Assembly (NCBI GenBank): GCA_023258975.1
Contig: JAHFRD010000004.1
Span: 186,001 to 250,000 of the forward strand
Length of the DNA stretch: 64,000 bases
Reading direction: 5' to 3'
Source of the DNA: Hydrogenophilales bacterium
Lineage (GTDB): Bacteria > Pseudomonadota > Gammaproteobacteria > Burkholderiales > Thiobacillaceae
Shown here: positions 8,897 through 16,797 of the stretch, one piece after another
Layout: each line of letters starts with the position of its first letter
Position numbering within the stretch: the first letter of the stretch is position 1
Translations under genes and position numbers: made by a program
Notes under the pieces: model-generated
Seen by the model: only the letters and a program-made list of their open reading frames with translations
Told to the model about the DNA's origin: nothing
The model's database searches: none

Positions 8897-9111
8897 CGCC
8901 CCTTCTCGATCCGGCCCGGACGGCGCCGGATCGCGACTTCGCCGGGCCAATCCCGCCCTTTATTCAAGAAAACGCCCCTTCTTCCGATAAATGCGCGGGA
9001 AGGCGCTTGCCTTCGTACTTGTCGTGTCGTAATAAAGAACTTAAGCTTTTTTCACGAACACGATGATTTTGTGTGATATTTTGTTCGTAATCCAAATTGG
9101 AGAGAGACCTT

Positions 9112-9648
9112 ATGTCCAAGGAAGCCGCCCCGGCCGAAGGCGAAGCGCCCAAGAAAAAGAGCAAGATGCTCATCATCATCATCGCGGTGGTCGCCGTCGT
9201 GCTGATCGGGGGCGGAGCGGGCGCTTATCTGTTGTTGTCCAAACCGGCTTCCGAGAAGAAGGCCAAGGCGGGTCATGGCGATGAGGAAGCTTCCGCCGAT
9301 GACGAGGAAGAAGATGGCGGCGGGCATGATGATGAGCATCCGCCGGTCTATGAAAAGCTGGAAACCTTTACCGTCAACCTGGCCGACCAGGAATCCTACC
9401 TCCAGACCGAGGTGCAGTTGGTGCTGGCGGATTCCAAGGTGCAGGCGAAGGTGAAAACGCGGATGCCCGAGGTGCGCGATGCCCTGATCCGCCTGCTTTC
9501 CAGCAGAACTGCGGAGGAGTTGTCGCAACCCGATGGCAAGGCCAAGCTTGCCCTGGATGTCCAGAAAGCGGTCAATGAGGTACTGGGCATCAAGAAGAAA
9601 TCCAAGGGTGTGAAGAAAGTGCTGTTCGCGGCCTTCATCATCCAGTAA
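9112..9648 (+). CDS. fliL: Flagellar basal body-associated protein FliL
   Basis: A 178-residue single-pass inner-membrane protein that associates with stators around the flagellar motor. It has a lysine-rich cytoplasmic N-terminus, one membrane helix (about residues 20-42, MLIIIIAVVAVVLIGGGAG), an acidic/His-rich linker and a periplasmic FliL domain (YEKLETFTVNLADQESYLQT to the C-terminus). ATG 9112 follows GGAGAGAGACCTT; the longer frame from 9097 adds residues made of the SD itself. The 215-base gap upstream is AT-rich and probably carries the promoter of the fliL-R run. Confidence 0.93.
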   Translation: MSKEAAPAEGEAPKKKSKMLIIIIAVVAVVLIGGGAGAYLLLSKPASEKKAKAGHGDEEASADDEEEDGGGHDDEHPPVYEKLETFTVNLADQESYLQTEVQLVLADSKVQAKVKTRMPEVRDALIRLLSSRTAEELSQPDGKAKLALDVQKAVNEVLGIKKKSKGVKKVLFAAFIIQ

Positions 9649-9673
9649 GGGCGGACGGCCACTCGGGGCGCTC

Positions 9674-10672
9674 ATGGCGGACGACATCCTTTCCCAGGAG
9701 GAAGTGGATGCCCTGCTGCGCGGGGTGACCGGCGAACCCGACGACGCGGAGTCCGAGGAAGGCAACGGCGGTGTCAGGGCTTATGACATCGGCCGCCAGG
9801 AACGCATCGTGCGTGGGCGCATGCCCACGCTGGAAATCATCAACGAGCGCTTCGCGCGCAATTTCCGGGTCGGCCTGTTCAACCTGATCCGCCGCAACGC
9901 GGAAATTTCCGTGGGGCCGGTGACGGTCATCAAATACAGCGAATTCGTGCGCAATCTGGTGGTGCCGACCAACCTGAACATGGTGCACATGAATCCGCTG
10001 CGCGGCACCTCGCTGTTCGTGTTCGACCCGAATCTGGTGTTTCTGGTGGTGGATAACCTGTTCGGCGGTGATGGTCGCTATCACATGCGCGTGGAAGGCC
10101 GCGATTTCACCCCGACCGAGCAGCGCATCATCAGGCGAATGCTGGATGTGGCCTTCGAGGAAATGAAAAAGGCATGGGAAACCATTTTCCCGGTCGATTT
10201 CGAGTTCGTGCGTTCTGAAATGAACACCCAGTTCGCCAACATCGCCACGCCGACCGAAGTGGTCGTGGTCAGCACCTTCAACATCGAACTGGGTTCCGGC
10301 GGCGGCGATTTCCACGTCTGCATGCCCTACAGTATGATCGAGCCGATACGCGACCAACTCTCCAGCACCATGCAGGCCGACCGGGCCGAACTGGACGAGC
10401 GTTGGGTCTCGCAGATGTCTCTTCAGGTGCAGGACGCGGAAGTCGAATTGGTCGCGAATCTCGGCCAGGCACCCGTGACCCTGCGCCAGATTCTCGATCT
10501 CAAGGTGGGCGATGTGATCTCCCTGGATGTCCCGGAAGCGGTGGTGGCGCAAGTCGACGGCGTGCCGCTGTTCCAATGCCGTTATGGCCAGAAGAACGGG
10601 CAATTGGCCCTCAAGGTCGATCGTGTCCTGCAAGGGCAGGATCGCATGGCCTGCGTCGGGAGCAAGCGATGA
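9674..10672 (+). CDS. fliM: Flagellar motor switch protein FliM
   Basis: A 332-residue C-ring protein. The N-terminal LSQEEVDALL peptide is the phospho-CheY docking motif; the middle CheC-like domain follows, including GTSLFVFDPNLVF and NLFGGDG. The C-terminal SpoA-like domain (about residues 255-320) ends the protein. FliM converts CheY-P binding into rotor reversal. It starts 25 bases after fliL and its TGA overlaps the fliN ATG. Confidence 0.97.
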   Translation: MADDILSQEEVDALLRGVTGEPDDAESEEGNGGVRAYDIGRQERIVRGRMPTLEIINERFARNFRVGLFNLIRRNAEISVGPVTVIKYSEFVRNLVVPTNLNMVHMNPLRGTSLFVFDPNLVFLVVDNLFGGDGRYHMRVEGRDFTPTEQRIIRRMLDVAFEEMKKAWETIFPVDFEFVRSEMNTQFANIATPTEVVVVSTFNIELGSGGGDFHVCMPYSMIEPIRDQLSSTMQADRAELDERWVSQMSLQVQDAEVELVANLGQAPVTLRQILDLKVGDVISLDVPEAVVAQVDGVPLFQCRYGQKNGQLALKVDRVLQGQDRMACVGSKR

Positions 10673-11169
10673 GCGAAGACGCGCAGAAACAGGAAGACAT
10701 CTCCGCCGACGACTGGGCGGCCGCCCTGGCCGAGCAGGAGTCCGAGACGCCCGCCGGGGCCACAGCCGACGCGGGCATGGACGATTGGGCCGCCGCCCTG
10801 GCGGAGCAGGATGTCGCCGATAAGGCGGCCGCCGCCACGCCGGAAGCCGCTCCACCCAAAGCGCAGATATTCCAGAGCTTCGATAGCGACAAGGTCGCGC
10901 CCGCCGCCAACAACCTCGATCTGATCCTCGACATTCCGGTTCACCTCACGGTGGAACTGGGCCGCACCAAGATCGCCATCCGCAACCTGCTGCAACTGGC
11001 GCAAGGTTCGGTGGTGGAACTGGACGGCCTGGCCGGCGAGCCGATGGATGTGCTGGTCAACGGCTGCCTGATCGCCCAGGGCGAGGTGGTGGTGGTCAAC
11101 GACAAGTTCGGCATCCGCCTCACCGACATCATCAGCCCGGCCGAGCGCCTGCGTCGGATCAACCGATGA
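10669..11169 (+). CDS. fliN: Flagellar motor switch protein FliN
   Basis: A 166-residue C-ring and export-associated protein. The N-terminal half is acidic and contains two copies of DDWAAALAEQ (about residues 14-23 and 40-49), a duplication seen in other proteobacterial FliN tails. The C-terminal SpoA domain starts near DLILDIPVHLTVELGRTK and ends GIRLTDIISPAERLRRI. ATG 10669 overlaps the fliM stop as ATGA, so the two are translationally coupled. Confidence 0.96.
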   Translation: MSEDAQKQEDISADDWAAALAEQESETPAGATADAGMDDWAAALAEQDVADKAAAATPEAAPPKAQIFQSFDSDKVAPAANNLDLILDIPVHLTVELGRTKIAIRNLLQLAQGSVVELDGLAGEPMDVLVNGCLIAQGEVVVVNDKFGIRLTDIISPAERLRRINR

Positions 11170-11570
11170 GGCGGTTTTCCCCGTTGGCCGCGCTGCTCGC
11201 CAGTCCGGCCTGGGCGGCCGAGCCCCCCCCTCTCTCCACGGGAAGCGCGTTGCTGCAAGGCCTGTTCGGCCTGCTCATCGTGCTCGCGGTGCTGATGGCT
11301 TTTTTCTGGTTCTTGCGCCGCTTTTCTCCAGGCCAGACCGGTGCCCAGGGAGTGGTCAAGGTGGTGGGTGGCGTCATGCTGGGCACACGGGAAAAACTGG
11401 TGGTGGTGGAAGTCGGCGATACCTGGCTGCTGTTGGGGGTGGGTGGGGGGCAGGTGAACACCCTGCACACCCTGCCGCGCCCCGAGGGGGTGAGTGCGCC
11501 CGAGTTGCGCGACCCCCTGTCGGGCTTCTCCGACAAGCTCAAGGAAGTGCTGCGCAGGCGTGAGGGGTGA
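11166..11570 (+). CDS. fliO: Flagellar biosynthesis protein FliO
   Basis: A 134-residue inner-membrane protein that assists FliP assembly in the flagellar type III export gate. A short signal-like N-terminus (RFSPLAALLASPAWAAEP) is followed by one membrane helix (about residues 33-53) and a FliO domain containing VVKVVGGVMLGTREKLVVVEVGD. It overlaps fliN as ATGA. Its last codons and stop lie inside a GTGAGGS heptamer array. Confidence 0.9.
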   Translation: MRRFSPLAALLASPAWAAEPPPLSTGSALLQGLFGLLIVLAVLMAFFWFLRRFSPGQTGAQGVVKVVGGVMLGTREKLVVVEVGDTWLLLGVGGGQVNTLHTLPRPEGVSAPELRDPLSGFSDKLKEVLRRREG

Positions 11571-11590
11571 GGCGTGAGGGGTGAGGCGTG
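11561..11590. repeat. Heptamer array (GTGAGGS)4 at the fliO/fliP junction
   Basis: Four back-to-back seven-base units read GTGAGGG, GTGAGGC, GTGAGGG, GTGAGGC and then GTG. The array covers the last fliO codons and stop. A related array in inverted orientation lies at 36793-36820 before rlmN. Confidence 0.75.
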
Positions 11591-11659
11591 TAGTGCGGGC
11601 TACCAGCCTGCCCGCAGTTGCGATCTGAAGAACGACGCAGGCAAGATGCCGGCGCGACA
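11589..11659. repeat. REP-like pair spanning the fliP start
   Basis: Half one (11589-11616, TGTAGTGCGGGCTACCAGCC onward) and half two (11638-11659, GCAGGCAAGATGCCGGCGCG) are inverted relatives of a palindrome found at five other places in the window (consensus GTAGCGCCGGCNTCC with a GCCGGC partner). Half two contains the ATG used here as the fliP start. Confidence 0.6.
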
Positions 11660-12389
11660 TTTGATCTGCGCCGTGCTGCTGGCCTTCCTGCCCCTGGCCG
11701 CATCGGCCGCCCCCGGAATCCCCGCGTTCACCAGCACACCGGGCGCCGGCGGCGCCACCAATTACACCTTCAGCATCGAAGCGCTGCTGCTGCTGACTTC
11801 GCTGACCTTCCTGCCGGCCGCGCTGTTGATGATGACGTCGTTCACCCGCATCGTCATCGTGCTGTCCCTGCTGCGCCAGGCGATGGGCACCATGCAGGCG
11901 CCGCCCAACCAGGTGGTCGTCGGCCTGTCGCTGTTTCTCACTTTTTTCATCATGGGGCCGGTGTTCGACAAGATGTACGAGACCGGCTGGAAGCCTTATT
12001 CCGATAACCAGATTTCCCTGGTGGAGGCGGCGGATCGCGGCGCCAAGCCGCTCAAGTCCTTCATGCTCAAACAGACGCGCCAGGAAGATCTGGCGCTGTT
12101 CGTGCGCCTGGCGAAAGTGCCGCCCCTGGCCGGCCCGGAAGACACCCCGCTCAAGGTGCTGGTGCCGGCCTTCGTCATCAGCGAGTTGAAAACGGCTTTC
12201 CAGATCGGCTTCATCGTCTTCATTCCCTTCCTCATCATCGACATGGTGGTGGCCAGCGTGTTGATGTCGATGGGCATGATGATGCTCTCGCCCATGCTGG
12301 TATCGCTGCCGTTCAAGATCATGTTGTTCGTGCTGGCCGACGGCTGGGGCTTGCTGATCGCCTCCCTGGTGCAGACCTTCCAGATATGA
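11646..12389 (+). CDS. fliP: Flagellar export gate protein FliP
   Basis: A 247-residue polytopic protein forming the export gate with FliQ and FliR. It has a cleavable signal (HLICAVLLAFLPLAASAAP), then the family core: LLLLTSLTFLPAALLMMTSF, LLRQAMGTMQAPPNQV, VPAFVISELKTAFQIGF and the final VLADGWGLL. I chose ATG 11646 because it gives the expected signal peptide; the frame is open up to 11574 but that stretch is heptamer and REP-like repeat. The start codon itself lies inside a repeat half, and no clear SD is present. It overlaps fliQ as ATGA. Confidence 0.93.
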   Translation: MPARHLICAVLLAFLPLAASAAPGIPAFTSTPGAGGATNYTFSIEALLLLTSLTFLPAALLMMTSFTRIVIVLSLLRQAMGTMQAPPNQVVVGLSLFLTFFIMGPVFDKMYETGWKPYSDNQISLVEAADRGAKPLKSFMLKQTRQEDLALFVRLAKVPPLAGPEDTPLKVLVPAFVISELKTAFQIGFIVFIPFLIIDMVVASVLMSMGMMMLSPMLVSLPFKIMLFVLADGWGLLIASLVQTFQI

Positions 12390-12655
12390 ACCCGGATACC
12401 GTCGTCGCCATCGTCCGCCAGGCTCTCGAAGTGGCCATGCTGGTGGGCGGGCCGCTGTTGCTGGCGGCACTGCTGATGGGTCTGCTGGTGAGCGTGTTTC
12501 AGGCCGCCACGCAGATCAATGAAATGACCCTTTCCTTCATCCCCAAGTTGCTGGTGATGTTCGTGGTGCTGGTGGTGATGGGGCCGTGGATGGTGCAACT
12601 GCTGGTGGACTACGTCGCCCGCCTGTTCGGCAGCATTCCCACCCTGGTGGGTTGA
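12386..12655 (+). CDS. fliQ: Flagellar export gate protein FliQ
   Basis: An 89-residue protein with two membrane hairpin helices (about residues 16-38 and 52-74). Family signatures TVVAIVRQALEVAMLVGGPL and FQAATQINEMTLSFIPK are present. It overlaps fliP by four bases (ATGA) and shares one base with the fliR start (TGATG). Confidence 0.96.
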   Translation: MNPDTVVAIVRQALEVAMLVGGPLLLAALLMGLLVSVFQAATQINEMTLSFIPKLLVMFVVLVVMGPWMVQLLVDYVARLFGSIPTLVG

Positions 12656-13449
12656 TGTTCACCCTGTCCAGCGTTGACCTGAACGCGCTGCTGGTTCTGT
12701 TCTTCTATCCTTTCGCGCGCATTCTCGCCTGGCTGCGGTTCGACCCCTTGCTGGGCAATCGCGCCTTCCCCATGCGCGGCCGGGTGGTGCTGGCTTTCGT
12801 GCTGACCGTGGCCATCGCCCCCGTGCTGCCCGCCGCGCCACGGGTGGCCCTGGTGTCGGGCGAGGGATTGCTGGTGCTGTTGCAGCAAATCGCCATCGGC
12901 GCCGCGCTCGGCTTCACGCTGCGCATCGCGGTCGCCATCGTCGAATTCGTCGGCCACTTCCTGAGCATGCAGATGGGCCTCTCCTTCGCCATGCTGTTCG
13001 ATCCGATCAATGGCGCGCAGACCCCGGTGATCTCGCAATTCCTGGTGCTCACCACCACGCTCATCCTGTTCGCCTTCAACGGTCATCATCTGGTCATCAC
13101 CGCGCTGGCGCAGAGCTTCGTCGATGTGCCGGTCGGCCCCGTCCTTGCCGCGCCGGGTTTCGCCGTCGTGGCGCACTGGGGCGGCGCGATGTTTGCCACC
13201 GGCCTGCATATCGCCCTGCCGGTCACCGCCGCCCTGCTCGCCACCAACCTCACCATCGGCATGATGTCGCGCGCCGCGCCGCAACTGAACATCTTCGCGG
13301 TCGGCTTCCCCCTCACCCTGGGAGTCGGTTTCCTGGTGCTCTACCTGACCCTGGCCTATCTGCCGGCGCAACTCGACCACATCTGGTTGCAGGCGGTGGA
13401 AGCGGGGGTGAGCGCGATGCGCGGAGTGGGCGGGGCGGGTGGGCAATGA
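12655..13449 (+). CDS. fliR: Flagellar export gate protein FliR
   Basis: A 264-residue inner-membrane component of the flagellar type III export gate with about six hydrophobic segments. Typical FliR motifs are visible (GFTLRIAVAIVEFVGHFLSM, QMGLSFAMLFDPINGAQTPV, FNGHHLVITAL). ATG 12655 overlaps the fliQ TGA by one base; the upstream in-frame extension belongs to fliQ in another frame. It ends the flagellar run, and no flhB or flhA follows. Confidence 0.95.
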   Translation: MFTLSSVDLNALLVLFFYPFARILAWLRFDPLLGNRAFPMRGRVVLAFVLTVAIAPVLPAAPRVALVSGEGLLVLLQQIAIGAALGFTLRIAVAIVEFVGHFLSMQMGLSFAMLFDPINGAQTPVISQFLVLTTTLILFAFNGHHLVITALAQSFVDVPVGPVLAAPGFAVVAHWGGAMFATGLHIALPVTAALLATNLTIGMMSRAAPQLNIFAVGFPLTLGVGFLVLYLTLAYLPAQLDHIWLQAVEAGVSAMRGVGGAGGQ

Positions 13450-13964
13450 TCCCCTGGTTCAACATGAATGCCTCCGCCTGGGTGCGACGCTGGGCCGGCC
13501 TGATACCTCCCGGTGGCCGTGTGCTCGACCTCGCTTGCGGCGGCGGCCGCCATGCCGTCCATCTCGCCGGACTCGGGCACGAAGTCGTCGCCATCGACCG
13601 CGATTTGTCGCTTGCGGCGGGGGTTCGCGACACGCCGGGCATCACCTGGCGCCAGGCTGATCTGGAACAGGGTGACTGGCCGTTCCCGGGCGAGGCTTTT
13701 CAGTGCGTGGTCGTCACCAACTACCTGCATCGCCCCCTTTTCGACACGATCATCGCCGCGTTGCGGCCGGAAGGCGTGCTGATCTACGAGACCTTCAGCC
13801 TCGGCCAGGCCAAATACGGCCGCCCACGCAATCCCGCGCACCTGCTGCTGCCCGGCGAATTGCTGGAATTGGCGCGTGGCGGCATGCGGGTCGTCGCCTT
13901 CGAGGATGTCGAGGAACCCGAGCTTCGTCGCTGCGTGCAAAGGCTTTGTGCGGTGAAGTCGTGA
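13446..13964 (+). CDS. Class I SAM-dependent methyltransferase
   Basis: A 172-residue Rossmann methyltransferase. The SAM-binding glycine motif is VLDLACGGGRHAVHLA, the acidic ribose-binding residue is in VVAIDRD, and the post-I region is WRQADLEQ. Its substrate is unknown; it resembles small TehB-like methyltransferases. It starts within the fliR stop (ATGA) and precedes dapA by 42 bases, so it may be co-transcribed with the flagellar run without being functionally related. Confidence 0.85.
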   Translation: MIPWFNMNASAWVRRWAGLIPPGGRVLDLACGGGRHAVHLAGLGHEVVAIDRDLSLAAGVRDTPGITWRQADLEQGDWPFPGEAFQCVVVTNYLHRPLFDTIIAALRPEGVLIYETFSLGQAKYGRPRNPAHLLLPGELLELARGGMRVVAFEDVEEPELRRCVQRLCAVKS

Positions 13965-14006
13965 GTTTCGGCTAAAATCGCCGTTTTTCCCGATTCCCCA
14001 ACAGCC

Positions 14007-14882
14007 ATGTTCACCGGCAGTCTCGTCGCACTCGTTACTCCCATGCTGCCCGATGGTGGCCTGGATATGCCCCGTTTCCGGGCGCTCATCGACTGGCATG
14101 TCGAGCAGGGCACGGATGGTTTGGTCATCGTCGGCACCACGGGCGAATCGCCCACGGTGGATGCCGAGGAACATTGCCTGCTGATCCGTGCCGCCGTGGA
14201 ACAGGCCGCCGGCCGCGTCCCGGTGATCGCCGGCACCGGCGCCAATTCCACCCGCGAAGCCATCGAACTGACCCGTTGCGCCAAACAGGCCGGCGCGGCG
14301 GCGGGGTTGTCCGTGGCGCCCTATTACAACAAGCCGACCCAGGAAGGCCTGTTCCAGCATTTCAAGGCCATCGCCGAATCGAGCGATCTGCCGCTGATCC
14401 TCTACAACGTGCCCGGCCGCACCGTCTCCGATATCAGCAACGAGACCGCCCTGCGTCTGGCCGCCGTGCCTGGTGTGATCGGCATCAAGGACGCCACCGG
14501 CAACATCGAGCGCGGTTCCGATCTGATCCAGCGCGCTCCGGCCTCGTTTGCCGTCTACAGCGGTGATGACGCCAGCGGCATGGTGCTGATGCTGCTGGGC
14601 GGCAAGGGCGTCATTTCGGTGACGTCCAACGTGGCGCCGCGTCTGATGCACGAAATGTCCGTGGCCGCGATGGCGGGTAACCTCGCGCGCGCCCGCGAGA
14701 TCAACTTCCGTTTGCTCGCGCTGCACCAGAAATTGTTCGTGGAAGCCAACCCCATTCCCGTGAAGTGGGCGTTGGCCGAAATGGGGCGTATCGATCTCGG
14801 TATCCGCCTGCCCCTCGTCCCCCTGTCCGCGCCGTATCACGACACGTTGCGCGGCGCCCTGAAGGAAGCCGGTTCCCTGTGA
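14007..14882 (+). CDS. dapA: 4-hydroxy-tetrahydrodipicolinate synthase
   Basis: DapA condenses pyruvate with aspartate semialdehyde in lysine and meso-diaminopimelate synthesis. The 291-residue TIM-barrel protein shows GTTGESPTV (substrate loop), [10 protein letters not shown] (catalytic Tyr region), YNVPGRT, and the Schiff-base Lys161 in IGIKDATGN. The start follows CCCAACAGCC; a likely -10 element (TAAAAT) lies about 30 bases upstream. bamC follows after 11 bases, the usual dapA-bamC pairing. Confidence 0.97.
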   Translation: MFTGSLVALVTPMLPDGGLDMPRFRALIDWHVEQGTDGLVIVGTTGESPTVDAEEHCLLIRAAVEQAAGRVPVIAGTGANSTREAIELTRCAKQAGAAAGLSVAPYYNKPTQEGLFQHFKAIAESSDLPLILYNVPGRTVSDISNETALRLAAVPGVIGIKDATGNIERGSDLIQRAPASFAVYSGDDASGMVLMLLGGKGVISVTSNVAPRLMHEMSVAAMAGNLARAREINFRLLALHQKLFVEANPIPVKWALAEMGRIDLGIRLPLVPLSAPYHDTLRGALKEAGSL

Positions 14883-14893
14883 GGTTCCCCGTC

Positions 14894-16024
14894 ATGCGTA
14901 ATACCGCCGTTCTTGTTGCCCTGGCTCTCGCCGCCAGCGGCTGTTCCGTGTTTGAAGGCAAGAAGATCGACTACAAGTCGCAAGGCAGCCTGCCGCCGCT
15001 GGAGGCGCCGCCGGATCTGGTGATGCCCGGCGGCGACAATCGTTTCGCCGTGCCGGACATCAATCCGACCGGCAGCGCCACCTTCTCCGCTTATGACCGC
15101 GAGCGCGCTGGCAAGCCCAAGAGCGCCGGCGAGCAGACCCTGTTGCCCAAGGTCGAAAAGGCCAGCATCGAGCGCGCCGGCACCCAACGCTGGCTGGTGG
15201 TACAGGCGCCGGCCGCCGAGGTATGGCCGGTGGTCAAGGACTTCTGGCAGGAAATGGGCTTTCTCATCACCCTGGAAAAGCCGGATGCCGGCGTGATGGA
15301 AACCGACTGGGCGGAAAACCGCGCCAAGATTCCCCAGGAAGGCATCCGCAAGTGGTTGGGCAAGGCGCTGGACAGCTTCTATTCCACCGCCGAGCGCGAC
15401 AAGTTCCGTACCCGCCTGGAACCGGCCGGCGACGCCAAGGGCACGGAAATCTACGTCAGCCATCGCGGCATGGTCGAGGTGTTCGAGGGCACCCAGTCCG
15501 GCGCCGATCAGGGCCAGGGCCGCACCATGTGGCAGCCGCGCCCGAGCGATCCTGAACTGGAAGCGGAAATGCTGCGCCGCCTGATGGTGCGTTTCGGTGT
15601 CGAGGAGTCGCGCGCCCAGTCGCTGTTGGCCGAAAAAGCCGCGCCGCCGCGCGCCACCTTGAGCAAGTCTCCGGATGGCCAGGCCAGCCTGGCCTTGCCG
15701 GAAGCCTTCGACCGCGCCTGGCGCCGTGTCGGCCTGGCGCTGGATCGCATCGGCTTCGCCGTGGAAGATCGCGACCGCGCCGGCGGGATCTATTACGTGC
15801 GCTACGCCGACCCGGAGGCCAACACGAAGAAGGAAAAGGGTTTCCTGTCCAAGCTGGCGTTCTGGAGCAGCGACGACAGCAAGGCCAAGGCATTGAAGTA
15901 TCAGGTGAAATTGACGGGTCCGGGTGAAACCACCCACATCGGCGTGTTCATGGAAGACGGCAAGCCGGCCAATAATGAAACCGGCACGCGCATCGCCAGC
16001 CTGCTTTACGAGCAGTTGAAGTAG
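14894..16024 (+). CDS. bamC: Outer membrane assembly lipoprotein BamC
   Basis: A 376-residue lipoprotein of the BAM complex that inserts beta-barrels into the outer membrane. It has a signal peptide and lipobox (LALAASGC, Cys17). The unstructured N-terminal stretch that contacts BamD contains PPLEAPPDLVMPGGDNRF, and two helix-grip domains follow (about residues 100-220 and 265-375). ATG 14894 is chosen as it places the lipobox correctly. It overlaps the next gene by one base. Confidence 0.92.
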   Translation: MRNTAVLVALALAASGCSVFEGKKIDYKSQGSLPPLEAPPDLVMPGGDNRFAVPDINPTGSATFSAYDRERAGKPKSAGEQTLLPKVEKASIERAGTQRWLVVQAPAAEVWPVVKDFWQEMGFLITLEKPDAGVMETDWAENRAKIPQEGIRKWLGKALDSFYSTAERDKFRTRLEPAGDAKGTEIYVSHRGMVEVFEGTQSGADQGQGRTMWQPRPSDPELEAEMLRRLMVRFGVEESRAQSLLAEKAAPPRATLSKSPDGQASLALPEAFDRAWRRVGLALDRIGFAVEDRDRAGGIYYVRYADPEANTKKEKGFLSKLAFWSSDDSKAKALKYQVKLTGPGETTHIGVFMEDGKPANNETGTRIASLLYEQLK

Positions 16025-16797
16025 TGGCTGGTTTTCGCTTCGCCAGCCTGGGCAGTGGCAGCAAAGGCAATGCCTGGGTGGTGCAAGCCGGTCGCACCAC
16101 GGTACTGGTGGATTGTGGTTTCGGCCCGCGTGAAGCCGCGCGGCGCCTGGCCCGCCTGGGATTGCTGGCGGAAAACCTGGATGCCATCCTGGTGACCCAC
16201 GAACATGGCGATCATGGTCGTGGGGTGGCCAAACTGGCGGCCGCCGCGCGTTGCCCGGTGTGGTTCAGCCACGGCTGCCACGCCATGCTGGAGGCTGCGG
16301 GCGATGCGCCCGTCGCGGCGCGCATTCTGGATGGGTTTGAACCTTTCGCGCTGGGCGATCTGCGCGTGACCCCCTACCCAGTGCCGCACGACGCGCGCGA
16401 GCCGATCCATTTCGCCTTCTCCGATGGCGCCCGCCGTTTCGGCCTGCTTACCGACGCCGGCCATGTGACGCCGCATATCGAAGCGGTGTTGAGCGATTGC
16501 GACGCCCTGGCGCTGGAGTGCAACCACGACGCGGACATGCTGCGGGCGGGAACGTATCCGGAGGTGCTGAAGCGGCGCATTCTCGGGCCGTATGGCCATC
16601 TCGACAACGCGGCGGCGGCGGCTTTGCTGGTGCGCATCGGGGGCGCGCGGCTCACCCATGTGGTGGCGGCGCACCTCTCGGAACACAACAACACCCCCGA
16701 GTTGGCCCGTGCCGCCCTGGCCGGGGCTCTTGGCTGCGAAGATGCCTGGGTCGGCGTGGCCGACCAGGAAACGGGACTGGACTGGCGGGAAATCTGA
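16024..16797 (+). CDS. MBL-fold metal-dependent hydrolase (YycJ/WalJ-like)
   Basis: A 257-residue metallo-beta-lactamase-fold protein. The metal-binding motif is THEHGDHGRG; further ligands are likely in the YPVPHDAREPI, LTDAGH and LECNHD segments. The start FASLGSGSKGNAWVVQ is typical of the YycJ/WalJ group of nuclease-like hydrolases. It begins with GTG 16024 overlapping the bamC TAG and ends overlapping the next start (TGATG). The substrate is not known from sequence. Confidence 0.85.
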   Translation: MAGFRFASLGSGSKGNAWVVQAGRTTVLVDCGFGPREAARRLARLGLLAENLDAILVTHEHGDHGRGVAKLAAAARCPVWFSHGCHAMLEAAGDAPVAARILDGFEPFALGDLRVTPYPVPHDAREPIHFAFSDGARRFGLLTDAGHVTPHIEAVLSDCDALALECNHDADMLRAGTYPEVLKRRILGPYGHLDNAAAAALLVRIGGARLTHVVAAHLSEHNNTPELARAALAGALGCEDAWVGVADQETGLDWREI

